A DNA stretch of 26,381 nucleotides from an uncultured Oscillospiraceae bacterium. Its GTDB lineage: Bacteria > Bacillota > Clostridia > Oscillospirales > Oscillospiraceae. Below the pieces are notes generated by a model. It ran no database searches, was not told the DNA's origin, and was given only the letters and a program-made list of their open reading frames with translations. This document shows, piece by piece, positions 17,188 to 25,856 of this stretch; within the stretch, counting starts at the first letter, position 1, and each line of letters starts with the position of its first letter. Made by a program: the position numbers and the translations under genes. The stretch spans positions 1-26,381 of the forward strand of contig CAKTIM010000030.1 in NCBI GenBank assembly GCA_934565795.1. Reading direction: 5' to 3'.

Positions 17188-18813
17188 TTACGGGAGCATG
17201 TCGGCGTCGCCGAAGTACTCTTCCCACTTCTCGGCGCGCTCTTCCATGATGTCGCGGCCGCCGGCAGCCATGTAGTCCTCATAGAACTCGTCCCAAACCT
17301 TGTCGAAATCGGCAACAGGGGCGACGACGGCCTGGTCGTAAACCTGGTCGCGCTTGGAGGACAGGGTGTCGCCGATGCCGGCTTCGGCATCGATGCCGCC
17401 CACGTTGACGTTCTTCGCGGGACGGGCGTCGGTCTGGGCGTAGACGTCAGCCTGCTCGACCAGCTCGGGATCGATCTCGGCATAGCCGTAGGCCTTGGAA
17501 ATACGGGTCAGCTCTTCGTCGCCCAGGTTCAGGCCGTTGCAGGTGATGGTGTAGTCGATGTTCATGCCGGAGTTCATGATGGCGTCGCCGGTGGCGGGGA
17601 TGATCTTGATGGCGCCGGACTCCAGAACCTCATGAGTCACGCCCTCATCGCCCATCTGCAGGTAAGCGATCACATCGGGCTGGGAGATGAAGTCCAGATA
17701 CAGCAGGGAGGCCAGAGGCTCGTCGTTGGTCAGGGGGAAGAAGATCTTGCGGTCACCAGCGGTGCTGGAGACGAACTTGGTGTGGGTGCCGTTGCTGTCG
17801 GTGAAGGGATCGATGGCCACGAACTTGGCGTCCTCGCCCACGTTGCGGGCCAGGTTGGCGTTGATGCTGTCGGTGCCGCTACGGAAAGGATAGTCCCAGT
17901 TGTGGGTGAAAGCGCCCACATAGCCGGCCTTCATGTTGTCGTCCTCAGTGGTGTCGCCGCTGCCGTACAGGGCGAAGTTGTTCCACAGCAGGCCGTCGTT
18001 GTACCACTTGTTCAGCAGGCGGACGGCTTCCTTGGTGCCGTTCTGGGTCAGCTTTCTGTCGTCGAAGCCGTTGACGAAGAACTCACGGTCGGAGATCTCG
18101 GGGTCGATGAAGGACTCGATCAGGGTGGCAGCACGCCAGCCCACGTCGTAGCTCACGGAGTAGGGAACGACCTTGCTGGCATCGTCAACGGGCAGCTCGG
18201 AGGCTCTGTCCTTGAAGGCGTACAGCATGGCTTCGAACTCTTCGGTGGTGGTGGGAGCTTCCAGGCCCAGCGCATCCAGCCAGTCCTGACGGACGAAAGT
18301 CAAAATGCGGTTGGAGGTGGCCAGCTTGCCCTCGATGGCCCACAGATGGCCGTCAACGGGATCGCGGTCCCACCAGATGTTGGTCTCGCCCAGCCAGTTC
18401 CACAGGTTGGGGGTCAGATCCACGTTCTCCTCCAGCAGGTCGGTCAGGTTCATCACACCGCCCATGTCGGCATAGGTCTGAATGGTGGGGAAGCTGTAGG
18501 TCACGCAGATGTCGGGTGCCTTCTGAGCAGCCAGCAGGTTGTTGATCTCGTCAACCTCGGTCCAGCGGGGGACCTTGACGAATTCCACTTCCACGTTGTG
18601 CTTTTCCAGCATGCCCTTCTTGATGTACTCGGTGTACATGTTGTTGGTGGGGTCGGAGCCGCCGTCATTGCCGCGGTCATAGACCTCGACGGTGATGTGA
18701 CGGGTGGTGGTGAACTTACCGTCCACGATTTCTGCCTCTTCTGCGTGGGCGACCAGTGCGAAGGACATGACCATCGCCACGGCCAGCAGCAGAGCTACCA
18801 GTTTCTTTGCCAT
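17188..18813 (-). CDS. Family-1 extracellular solute-binding protein (LplA/LipO/YtcQ-like)
   Basis: This 541-residue secreted sugar receptor serves the LplB/YtcP-type permeases upstream. The signal peptide is clear (basic MAKK, hydrophobic core, cleavage after VAHA at about residue 24). There is no lipobox Cys, unlike most relatives, so retention at the cell surface is unexplained. The body has the long-form family-1 features: APDICVTYSFPTIQTYADMGG, GHLWAIEGKLATSNRILTFVRQDWLDALGLE.PTTTEEFEAML, and GYVGAFTHNWDYP. AAGGAGG precedes the ATG by 6 bases. It follows the permeases rather than leading the operon, across a 286-base gap containing a foldback element. The context suggests substituted xylo-oligosaccharides (aldouronates) as ligand, an inference from the GH115 neighbour. 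Confidence 0.9.
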   Translation of the reverse strand: MAKKLVALLLAVAMVMSFALVAHAEEAEIVDGKFTTTRHITVEVYDRGNDGGSDPTNNMYTEYIKKGMLEKHNVEVEFVKVPRWTEVDEINNLLAAQKAPDICVTYSFPTIQTYADMGGVMNLTDLLEENVDLTPNLWNWLGETNIWWDRDPVDGHLWAIEGKLATSNRILTFVRQDWLDALGLEAPTTTEEFEAMLYAFKDRASELPVDDASKVVPYSVSYDVGWRAATLIESFIDPEISDREFFVNGFDDRKLTQNGTKEAVRLLNKWYNDGLLWNNFALYGSGDTTEDDNMKAGYVGAFTHNWDYPFRSGTDSINANLARNVGEDAKFVAIDPFTDSNGTHTKFVSSTAGDRKIFFPLTNDEPLASLLYLDFISQPDVIAYLQMGDEGVTHEVLESGAIKIIPATGDAIMNSGMNIDYTITCNGLNLGDEELTRISKAYGYAEIDPELVEQADVYAQTDARPAKNVNVGGIDAEAGIGDTLSSKRDQVYDQAVVAPVADFDKVWDEFYEDYMAAGGRDIMEERAEKWEEYFGDADMLP

Positions 18814-18848
18814 TGTGTTTCCTCCTTCAAAATAATGACGTTACCTAT

Positions 18849-19067
18849 GGCAACACCGCGCAATTGTGTCTGCGAGCCACAGCCGTCTTTTGGCCCCACT
18901 TCCTCGGTTTGAAAAACGAGAAATATTGCGCAGCCGTTGCCAGCATAAGCTGGTTTACGGATGCGGCATACCCCTTGCGGGTACACAGAGTATTCCTTCG
19001 TTTCCCAAACCTTGAATTGAGGCTAAAATCCCGGCTGGGGCTTCTTGCCAAATTGTGTGGTGCTGCC
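18849..19067. repeat. ~219-bp foldback (MITE-like) element between permease and binding-protein genes
   Basis: The outer 20 bases (18849-18868 and 19048-19067) are inverted repeats matching at 15 of 20 positions. Looser complementarity continues inward through AGCC-CAGCCG, TTTT, GGTTTG and AAACG blocks to about 18927 and 18989. The ~60-base centre holds two small hairpins (CCAGC-ATAA-GCTGG and TACCC/GGGTA). Open frames cross it on both strands, but none has a ribosome binding site, so no gene is called. No clear target duplication is seen. It may be a dispersed repeat or a structured leader of the binding-protein transcript. Confidence 0.6.
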
Positions 19068-19099
19068 TTATGAATGATCGGGGAATATTCTTCGCCCGG

Positions 19100-19975
19100 T
19101 TATTCCTTGACAGCGCCCATGGTCACGCCATGGATGAAGTACTTTTGCAGCCAGGGGTAGATGCACAGGATGGGGATGGTGGAGAACATGACGATGGCCG
19201 CCTTCAGGGAAGCGGACAGGCCGGGAGTGGAGAAGCCCTCCTGGGTGGCGATCTCCACAGAGTTGATGTTGTTGATGACGTTGTACAGCAGCAGCTGCAG
19301 GGGATAAAACTCCGGGATCTTCATGTACATCAGCGCGTCGGAGTAGCCGTTCCACCGGCCCACGGCGTAGAACAGGGCCAGGGTGGCCAGCACGGGGGTG
19401 GACAGGGGCACGTAGATCTTCACCAGGATCTGGACGATGGACGCGCCGTCGATCTCCGCCGACTCGCGCAGGCTGTCCGGGATGCCGTAGAAGAAGCTGC
19501 GCATGATGATCATGTTGTACACCGACAGGCAGCTGGGGATGATCAGCACCAGGGGGCTGTCCAGCAGATTCAGGCTCTGCATCAGCAGGTAGTTGGGGAT
19601 GGTGCCGGCGTTGAAGAACATGGTGATGGTGATGAACACGTTGATGACGCCCCGGCCACGCAGCTGACGGAAGATCAGCGGGTAGGCGCACAGGGTTGTC
19701 ATGGTCAGGCTGAGCAGGGTGCACACCACGGTGAGGAACGCCGTCCAGAAGAAAGCCCGGACATACTTGGGATCCTTCAGCACGGTGAGGTAGGCATCAA
19801 AGTTGAAGCCCTTGGGGAAGATGCTGACCTCGTGGCGCACCAGGTAATCGGTGCCGCTGAGGGATTTGGCCAGCAGGTGAATCATGGGCAGCAGGCACAC
19901 GGCGCTGACCAGCACGCACAGCAGCACGAAGCACCAGTCGCCAACCTTGGAGGAAGTTGAACGAACGTTTCGCAT
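19100..19975 (-). CDS. CUT1-type sugar ABC permease (YtcP/LplC-like)
   Basis: This 291-residue membrane protein has six predicted spans, the first at about 13-35. The EAA loop ESAEIDGASIVQILVKIYVPLSTPVLA (about 188-214) contacts the ATPase. The C-terminal KYFIHGVTMGAVKE is typical of YtcP/LplC permeases. Its ATG shares a base with the stop of the preceding permease gene (TAATG), so translation is coupled. No ATPase gene lies nearby; relatives use a shared MsmX-type ATPase encoded elsewhere. It is the inner-membrane partner of the LplB-like protein. Confidence 0.92.
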   Translation of the reverse strand: MRNVRSTSSKVGDWCFVLLCVLVSAVCLLPMIHLLAKSLSGTDYLVRHEVSIFPKGFNFDAYLTVLKDPKYVRAFFWTAFLTVVCTLLSLTMTTLCAYPLIFRQLRGRGVINVFITITMFFNAGTIPNYLLMQSLNLLDSPLVLIIPSCLSVYNMIIMRSFFYGIPDSLRESAEIDGASIVQILVKIYVPLSTPVLATLALFYAVGRWNGYSDALMYMKIPEFYPLQLLLYNVINNINSVEIATQEGFSTPGLSASLKAAIVMFSTIPILCIYPWLQKYFIHGVTMGAVKE

Positions 19976-20949
19976 TACCAGATACCCCTTTCACCAAGTT
20001 TTCTGGACAGCCAGTTGGCCATCAGCAGGAAGAACACGCCAACCACGGACTGGAACAGGCCGACGGCGGTGGTCAGGGAGAACTGCAGGCCCTTGATGCC
20101 GGTCTTGTATACGTAGGTGGCGATGACCTCGGACACCCGCAGCACCAGGTTGTTGGACAGGGCGAAGGGACGGTCGAAGCCGCTGCCCAGGATATTGCCC
20201 AGGCTCATGATGAGCAGCACCACGATGGTGGGGCGGATGGAGGGCAGGGTGATGTTCCACATCTTGCGGAAGCGGCCCGCGCCGTCCACATCGGCGGCCT
20301 CGTACAGCTCCTGATTGATGCCGGCAATGGCGGCCAGGTAGACGATGGAGTTCCAGCCGAAGCTCTGCCACACGCCGATGCCCACATAGGTACCGACCCA
20401 GTGGCTCTCGTCGTTCAGGAAGGGAACGGACTGACCGCCCAGCTTCTCGATGACCATGTTCACCAGGCCGTCGCTGGGGGCGAACAGCTGCAGCGCCAGG
20501 CTGGAGATGATGACCCAGGACAGGAAGTGAGGCATGTAGGCAATGGTCTGCACCGTCTTCTTGAACCGGGGGAAGGGCAGCTCATTGAGGATCAGCGCGA
20601 AGATGATGGGCGCGGGGAAGCCAATGATCAGGTCCAGCAGGTTCAGGCGGATGGTGTTGCGCAGGGCCAGTCGGAAGTCCTTGCTGGAGAAGGCCTTGAT
20701 GAAGTACTCCATGCCGTTTTTCTTGGCCCAGGGCATTTCCCAGACGCTCATGTTCAGCTTGTACTTCTTGAAGGCGATCTGAATGTACACCATGGGGACG
20801 TACTTAAAAATCAGCAGATACAGCAGCGGCAGCGCCAGCAGCGCGTACAGCTGCCAATACCGCTTGATGTAGAGGCCAAAATCGCCGCGCTTCTTGCGCC
20901 GGGCCAGCTCAGACGCGGGGCCGGGCTTCACGTTTGTCAATTTTGCCAT
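19975..20949 (-). CDS. CUT1-type sugar ABC permease (LplB/YteP-like)
   Basis: This 324-residue membrane permease opens the transporter operon. After a basic N-terminal tail, the first span is YALLALPLLYLLIFKYVPM. The LplB-type regions GFPAPIIFALILNELPF.RFKKTVQTIAYMPHFLSWVI and EAADVDGAGRFRKMWNITLPSIRPTIVVLL (EAA loop) are clear, as is the C-terminal GLFQSVVGVFFLLMANWLSRK. I choose the ATG at 20949, with AGGAGG 6 bases upstream, over a TTG two codons earlier that overlaps that site. In the aldouronate loci of Paenibacillus the lplA-lplB-ytcP transporter takes up methylglucuronate-substituted xylo-oligosaccharides. Confidence 0.92.
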   Translation of the reverse strand: MAKLTNVKPGPASELARRKKRGDFGLYIKRYWQLYALLALPLLYLLIFKYVPMVYIQIAFKKYKLNMSVWEMPWAKKNGMEYFIKAFSSKDFRLALRNTIRLNLLDLIIGFPAPIIFALILNELPFPRFKKTVQTIAYMPHFLSWVIISSLALQLFAPSDGLVNMVIEKLGGQSVPFLNDESHWVGTYVGIGVWQSFGWNSIVYLAAIAGINQELYEAADVDGAGRFRKMWNITLPSIRPTIVVLLIMSLGNILGSGFDRPFALSNNLVLRVSEVIATYVYKTGIKGLQFSLTTAVGLFQSVVGVFFLLMANWLSRKLGERGIW

Positions 20950-20984
20950 TTCCAACCTCCTAAATGCGTTTTTTCTTGTGTATT

Positions 20985-20990
20985 ATTATA
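20985..20990 (-). promoter_or_regulatory. -10 element of the permease operon, no matching -35
   Basis: TATAAT on the minus strand lies about 36 bases before the start codon. The region 16-18 bases upstream (around TAGGAAC) has no -35 likeness, as expected for a promoter that needs an activator, probably the divergently encoded AraC-family protein. Confidence 0.5.
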
Positions 20991-21094
20991 TCAGCATCCT
21001 TCCGTCAGTTCCTATCAGATATTGCGGTCTTTCCATTCACAAATTGCTTGATTTTACAAAAATTTAATTTTAATTGGAAAAGATTCGATGAATA

Positions 21095-21123
21095 TTGCAA
21101 GGCCGGACAGGATGTGCTATAGT
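21095..21123 (+). promoter_or_regulatory. Sigma-A promoter of the araC-DUF624-GH115 operon
   Basis: TTGCAA (21095-21100), 17 bases, then TATAGT (21118-21123). Transcription would start near 21130, leaving a leader of about 125 bases that contains the site at 21187-21199. Confidence 0.7.
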
Positions 21124-21186
21124 ATATATGGTTATTTTTTCAGCAATTCAGAGAAAAACTTCTCGCTTTTTGTGATATGTGCCAAA

Positions 21187-21199
21187 TGGAAACGTTTTC
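21187..21199. promoter_or_regulatory. cre/LacI-type operator in the araC leader
   Basis: TGGAAACGTTTTC fits the Gram-positive catabolite-responsive consensus (TGWAARCGYTWNC) with one mismatch. Its reverse complement also shares GAAAACGTTT with the lacI operator. Lying about 60 bases inside the transcript, it would act as a roadblock for CcpA or the local LacI protein. Confidence 0.6.
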
Positions 21200-21253
21200 T
21201 TGCATGGCAATAAGTGAGGAATTTGTCAAATTGTTCCCCGGAGGTGCTTTTCC

Positions 21254-22240
21254 ATGGCACAGAGCTATCCCAATCCCGTCCCCTACACCATCAGCCAGGA
21301 GATCATCGAGCAATTTCTGAGCCGCCAGAGCAAGGTCAATTACGTCCGCTCCCTGTCCAACGACCGGGAGTCCGGCATGTTCCAGCCCAACACCAGCCTG
21401 CGGCTGTGGTACAACGACGGCCTGATCTCCTACGCGCCCCACTGGCACAGCGCCTGCGAGATGATCGCGCCCATGGAGGGAAATTATCTGGTGACCGTAT
21501 CCGGCCAGACCTACGAGCTGACGCCGGGGGATATCTTCCTCATCCCCAGCGGCGAGCCCCATTCCCTCACCGCGCCGTCCCGGGGCGCGCGGTTCATCTT
21601 CCTGTTTGAATTCGATCAGATCCTGGCCATCAAGGGCACGTCCTTCCTGGCGTCGGTCATGTCCAAGCCCCTGCTCATCAACCGCAGCACCTGCCCGTCC
21701 ATCTACACGGAGGAAACGGCGCTGTTCTGCCAGATCTGCGCGGAGTACCTGCACGACGACAGCCTGCGGGACATCACCATTTATTCCCGGCTGCTCAGCC
21801 TGTTCATCAACTATTGCCGGGTGCGGCTCGGCGCGGACAGCGGCAGCGCCGTGACCCAGCTGCCCCATTCCAGCGCCCGGAACTATGCCGAGCGGTTCAA
21901 CGCGGTATTCGACTATCTGGACCGGCACTTTGCCGAGGATCTGACGCTGGAGGATGTGGCGGCGGTGGCGGGCTTCTCCAAGTTCCATTTCTCCCGCACC
22001 TTCAAGCAGCTGTCCGGCTGCAATTTCTATGAGTACCTGTGCCACCGGCGGATCAAATCCTCGGAAAGCCTGCTGATGCAGCCGGGGCTGTCCGTCTCCC
22101 AGATCGCGCTGCAATCCGGCTTTTCCAGCGTTTCCACCTTCAACCGTACCTTTAAAAAGATGAAGGGCTGCACCCCCACCCAGTACCGGGGCATGTTCCA
22201 GGTACACTCGGATCGTCATGAACAGGAGGGATCCATATGA
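21254..22240 (+). CDS. AraC-family transcriptional regulator
   Basis: This 328-residue regulator has an N-terminal cupin-type sugar-sensing domain (His63 and His65 in APHWHS, GNYLVTVSGQTYELTPGDIFLIPSGEPHSL) and a C-terminal AraC DNA-binding domain. The first helix-turn-helix lies around 230-250 (TLEDVAAVAGFSKFHFSRTFKQLSG) and the second around 280-300 (SVSQIALQSGFSSVSTFNRTFKKMKG), ending in TPTQYR. GGAGGTG precedes the ATG by 7 bases. The stop overlaps the DUF624 start by 4 bases. It probably activates the divergent transporter promoter in response to an imported xylan fragment. Confidence 0.93.
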   Translation: MAQSYPNPVPYTISQEIIEQFLSRQSKVNYVRSLSNDRESGMFQPNTSLRLWYNDGLISYAPHWHSACEMIAPMEGNYLVTVSGQTYELTPGDIFLIPSGEPHSLTAPSRGARFIFLFEFDQILAIKGTSFLASVMSKPLLINRSTCPSIYTEETALFCQICAEYLHDDSLRDITIYSRLLSLFINYCRVRLGADSGSAVTQLPHSSARNYAERFNAVFDYLDRHFAEDLTLEDVAAVAGFSKFHFSRTFKQLSGCNFYEYLCHRRIKSSESLLMQPGLSVSQIALQSGFSSVSTFNRTFKKMKGCTPTQYRGMFQVHSDRHEQEGSI

Positions 22241-23013
22241 GAAAAAGAGACAAAGCCCCACAGCTGCTCACCGACCAGGAGCCGCCCAAGAAGCGGGGGC
22301 TGCTGCGGGTGATCGAGCTGATCGACCGGGACAGCGGTAAATTCTTCAAGGCCGGACTGCTGGCGCTGCCGGGGCTGGCCCTGTTCTTCATGGCGGTGCA
22401 GCTGGCGCTGGCCAACGCCTCGCCGGTGCTTCTGCTGCTGTGCGTGCCCATTGGGATGCTCAGCGCCCCCCAGCTGGCGGGCGCGGCGGATACCGTCATG
22501 CGCAGCAAGCGCGACGAGGTAGGCTGGTGGTGGTGGGATACCTACAAGGCCGTGTGGAAGCGCAGCTTCACCGCCTCCCTGCTGCCCGGCGCGCTGGGCG
22601 CTCTGCTGCTGGGCACGCAGGTCTACTGCCTGTATTACCTGAGCACCCTCACCGACGCCGCCGGGGAATTCTGGATGCTCTTCATCGCGGTGGTGATGAC
22701 CGCGGGGCTGACCCAGTTCTATTTTCCCATGATGGCGAGCATGGAGCTGCCCTTCGGGGCGCTGGTGCGCAACTGCTTTGTGCTCTTCCTGAGCCATCCC
22801 CTGCGCAGCCTGGCGGCGGGGTTGGTGCAGGTGATCTACTATGGCATTATGATCGTCTGGTTCCCTCTGACCCTGGTGATCCTGGCCATGACCAGCGTGT
22901 GGCTGCCCATGCTGCTGTCCTACAGCATCCTCTATCCCGCGCTGGACAAGCATCTGAACCTGACCGAGAGCTATGAGCAGCAGGTCAAAGAGCAGTGGGG
23001 CGGAAAGGAATGA
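22237..23013 (+). CDS. DUF624 (YesL-like) membrane protein
   Basis: This 258-residue integral membrane protein has about six hydrophobic spans (near 38-58, 62-83, 109-134, 143-169, then two between 178 and 235) and a striking WWWWD after the second. Both ends are charged and probably cytoplasmic. The family is named from Bacillus subtilis YesL, which lies in a rhamnogalacturonan locus, and it often accompanies LplB/YtcP-type importers. Its role is not established; an accessory transport function is conceivable. The start overlaps araC by 4 bases (ATGA) with AGGAGGG upstream, and GH115 follows almost without a gap. Confidence 0.85.
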   Translation: MRKRDKAPQLLTDQEPPKKRGLLRVIELIDRDSGKFFKAGLLALPGLALFFMAVQLALANASPVLLLLCVPIGMLSAPQLAGAADTVMRSKRDEVGWWWWDTYKAVWKRSFTASLLPGALGALLLGTQVYCLYYLSTLTDAAGEFWMLFIAVVMTAGLTQFYFPMMASMELPFGALVRNCFVLFLSHPLRSLAAGLVQVIYYGIMIVWFPLTLVILAMTSVWLPMLLSYSILYPALDKHLNLTESYEQQVKEQWGGKE

Positions 23014-23015
23014 AT

Positions 23016-25838
23016 ATGGAGCTACGGCTGAATGGCAGCGAATACATCTATGTTGACCCGGCGGATTTCCCCGGCGTGCGGCGCATTGCCGATACGCTGG
23101 CAAGGGACATCGAGGCCGTCACCGGCCACGCCCCCGCTATGCGCGGGACGCTGTGCGGCGCCCCGGTGATCCTCTGCGGCACCCTGGAGCGCTGCGGCCT
23201 GATGCGGGAGCTGACCGCCCGGGGCGTGCTCCGGGGCAATATCGCGGGAAAGCGGGAGGTCTATGAGATCGCGCTGACCTGCCTGGACGGGCAAAGCGCC
23301 CTGGTCATCTGCGGCAGCGACAAGCGGGGGGCGATCTACGGCATGTTCGCCCTGTCGGAATACCTGGGGGTCAGCCCCCTTTGCTTCTTTGGCGACGCCG
23401 CCCCGCTGCGGCGGGAAAACGCAGTGGTGGGTGCGGATATTGAAGCCGTATCCAGGGAGCCCAGCGTCAGATACCGTGGCTTCTTCATCAACGACGAATG
23501 GCCCTGCTTCGGCGCCTGGGCCACCCGGCACTACGGCGGCGTCAACGCCCGGTGCTACGACCGCATTTTTGAATTTTTGCTGCGCATGAAGGGCAATTAC
23601 CTCTGGCCCGCCATGTGGGCCTCCTCCTTCCCCCTGGATGGCCCCGGCAGTGAAAATGAAGAGCTGGCAGACCTGTACGGCGTGGTGATGGGCTACTCCC
23701 ACCATGAGCCGTGCCTGCGCGCCAGCGAGGAATGGGACAAGGTGCGCGGCCCCGGCTCCCGCTACGGCAACGACTGGAGCTTTGAAAAAAATCCCCAGGG
23801 GCTGCTGAACTACTGGGCCGACGCCCTGGAGCGCAGCGGCGGCTATGAAAACATCATTACCATCGGCATGCGGGGCGAGCGGGACAGCACCATGCTGGCC
23901 GAAGGCTCCGCGCTGGAAAAGAACATCTCCCTGCTCAAGCAGATCATCACCGCCCAGCAGCGGCTGATCGCGGAGCATGTCCCCCGCCGGGCAACGCAGC
24001 TGCTGGCGCTCTACAAAGAGGTGGAGGAATACTTCTACGGCGACGCCCGCACCCCCGGCCTGAAGGATTGGGAGGCGCTGAAGGACGTGCTGTTTCTGCT
24101 CTGCGGGGACAATTTCGGCCACCTGCGCACCGTGCCCCCCAGGGAGCTGGTGAACCATCCCGGCGGCTGGGGCATGTACTACCATCTGGACTATCACGGT
24201 GGCCCCATCTCCTATGAATGGGTGGACTCCACCCCCCTGAGCGCCGTCTGGGAGGCCATGACCCAGGCCTGGGACTTTGGCATCCGGGAGCTGTGGGTGG
24301 TGAACGTGGGGGATTTAAAGCTCCACGAGGTTCCGCTGACCTATTTCATGGAGCTGGCCTACGACTTTGATACCTGGGGCACCGGCTGCCCGGACAGCCC
24401 GGCCCGGTTCCTGGAACGCTTCACGGCCCAGAATTTCCCCCAGGCAGACCCGGCGCTGCGCCGGGAGATCGTGCAGGTGCTGCGGGACTATACCGCCCTG
24501 AACAGCCTGCGCCGCCCGGAGGCCATGAACGCGGGCATCTATCACCCCTGCCACTACGGCGAGAGCGACCGCATGCTCTCCCTGGCAGGCAGCATCGAGG
24601 CGCGCTCGGCCCGGATCCTTGCCGCGCTGAGCAGCCGGGAGCGCCCGGCCTACTACAGCATGATCCACTTTCCCGCCGCTGCCTCGGCGAACCTGTGTAA
24701 GCTCCACCTGTACGCCGGGAAAAATCACCACTACGCCGCCCAGGGAAAGCCTGTCGCCAATCGCTATGGAGACCTGGCCAGAGAATGCATGGCCAGGGAT
24801 ATCGCCCTGGCGGAGGAATTCGCCGCCTTTGAAAACGGAAAGTGGGCGGGCATGGAGCTTGCGCCCCACATGGGCTTTACCAAATGGAACGAGGACGACA
24901 GCCGCTACCCCGTGCTGTGCCAGGTGACCCCCACGCGCAAGCCCCGCATGAAGGTCTCCCGGGCCGACCGGGAGCCGGTGGCCACCAAGAATTACGGGAC
25001 ACCCACGGAAATTCAGGTGGAATTGGAGCTGCCCGGCGCGGCGGAGTGCGGCATTGAGATTGCCAACGGCGGCGTGGGAGAATTCCGCTTCACCCTGGCC
25101 CCCGCCCCCGGCGAGGAAATCCCTGTCTGGCTGGAAGCAAGCGCCTGGGGCGGAACAGTGCGGGAGCAAGAGACGATCACCCTGCGCTGCACCGACGCCC
25201 TGCCGGAGGGCCAGGAGGCCCGGTGCCGCCTGCTGCTGTCGGACGGGGACGCTGCCGTCGCCCTTCTGGTCACCGCCCGGCGGGATGATCTGTCCGCCCT
25301 GCCGCCGCACACCTTTGTATCCAGAGGCGGCGTGATCGCCATGCTGGCGGAGCATTATTGCGCAAAGCAGGATGCCCCCGGCGGCGCATTCTATAAAATC
25401 GACCATTACGGCAAATTCGGCAGCGGCATGAAGGTCAGCCCCTCCACCGCCGCCTTCACCGGCAGCCAGACTCCCGGCCTGACCTACCGCTTCCGCATTG
25501 ACCGGGCAGGCGTTTATCATGTGGAGCTGCTCACCGCCCCCAACAATCCCATTCAGCTGGCCTCCGCCGTCCACCTGGGAATCGAGGCCGGAGGAGAATT
25601 CCGCTTGGTGGAGCTGCTTCCCGCCTCCTTCCGGGCCGGTGAAAACAGTGACAGTGCCTGGTGCACCGGCGTCCTGAACCAGGTGCACACCGCCACGGTG
25701 GATATTCCCTTTGAGGCCGGAGTACAGGAGCTGACCGTCTACGCCCAGGAGCCAGGCACCGTCCTGGAAAAGCTCCTGATCTACCAGCTTCCCCCCCTCC
25801 CCTCCTACCTCACCCCTCCCGAAAGCCCCATGTCATAA
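23016..25838 (+). CDS. GH115 xylan alpha-1,2-glucuronidase, leaderless
   Basis: This 940-residue enzyme should release (4-O-methyl)glucuronic acid from substituted xylan fragments. Family hallmarks are VICGSDKRGAIYGMFALSEYLGVSP, RYRGFFINDEWP (about 152-163), IFEFLLRMKGNYLWPAMW (184-201), GVVMGYSHHEP (222-232), GMRGERDSTML, the STPLSAVWEAM and ELWVVNVGDLKLHEVP region, and C-terminal beta-sandwich domains. No signal peptide is present, so it acts in the cytoplasm on imported oligosaccharides. I choose the ATG at 23016 because AAAGGA lies 6 bases upstream. An ATG at 23010, overlapping the DUF624 stop, and a GTG at 22995 are alternatives. It is the last gene of the operon, and no GH67, GH10 or GH43 gene is visible in the window. 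Confidence 0.92.
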   Translation: MELRLNGSEYIYVDPADFPGVRRIADTLARDIEAVTGHAPAMRGTLCGAPVILCGTLERCGLMRELTARGVLRGNIAGKREVYEIALTCLDGQSALVICGSDKRGAIYGMFALSEYLGVSPLCFFGDAAPLRRENAVVGADIEAVSREPSVRYRGFFINDEWPCFGAWATRHYGGVNARCYDRIFEFLLRMKGNYLWPAMWASSFPLDGPGSENEELADLYGVVMGYSHHEPCLRASEEWDKVRGPGSRYGNDWSFEKNPQGLLNYWADALERSGGYENIITIGMRGERDSTMLAEGSALEKNISLLKQIITAQQRLIAEHVPRRATQLLALYKEVEEYFYGDARTPGLKDWEALKDVLFLLCGDNFGHLRTVPPRELVNHPGGWGMYYHLDYHGGPISYEWVDSTPLSAVWEAMTQAWDFGIRELWVVNVGDLKLHEVPLTYFMELAYDFDTWGTGCPDSPARFLERFTAQNFPQADPALRREIVQVLRDYTALNSLRRPEAMNAGIYHPCHYGESDRMLSLAGSIEARSARILAALSSRERPAYYSMIHFPAAASANLCKLHLYAGKNHHYAAQGKPVANRYGDLARECMARDIALAEEFAAFENGKWAGMELAPHMGFTKWNEDDSRYPVLCQVTPTRKPRMKVSRADREPVATKNYGTPTEIQVELELPGAAECGIEIANGGVGEFRFTLAPAPGEEIPVWLEASAWGGTVREQETITLRCTDALPEGQEARCRLLLSDGDAAVALLVTARRDDLSALPPHTFVSRGGVIAMLAEHYCAKQDAPGGAFYKIDHYGKFGSGMKVSPSTAAFTGSQTPGLTYRFRIDRAGVYHVELLTAPNNPIQLASAVHLGIEAGGEFRLVELLPASFRAGENSDSAWCTGVLNQVHTATVDIPFEAGVQELTVYAQEPGTVLEKLLIYQLPPLPSYLTPPESPMS

Positions 25839-25856
25839 ATCATGCCCCCTCCCCTC

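Noticed and set aside
18845..19051. 68-codon minus-strand frame between permease and receptor genes
   Set aside because: It begins with TTG, has no ribosome binding site, and lies wholly inside the foldback element, which has open frames on both strands.
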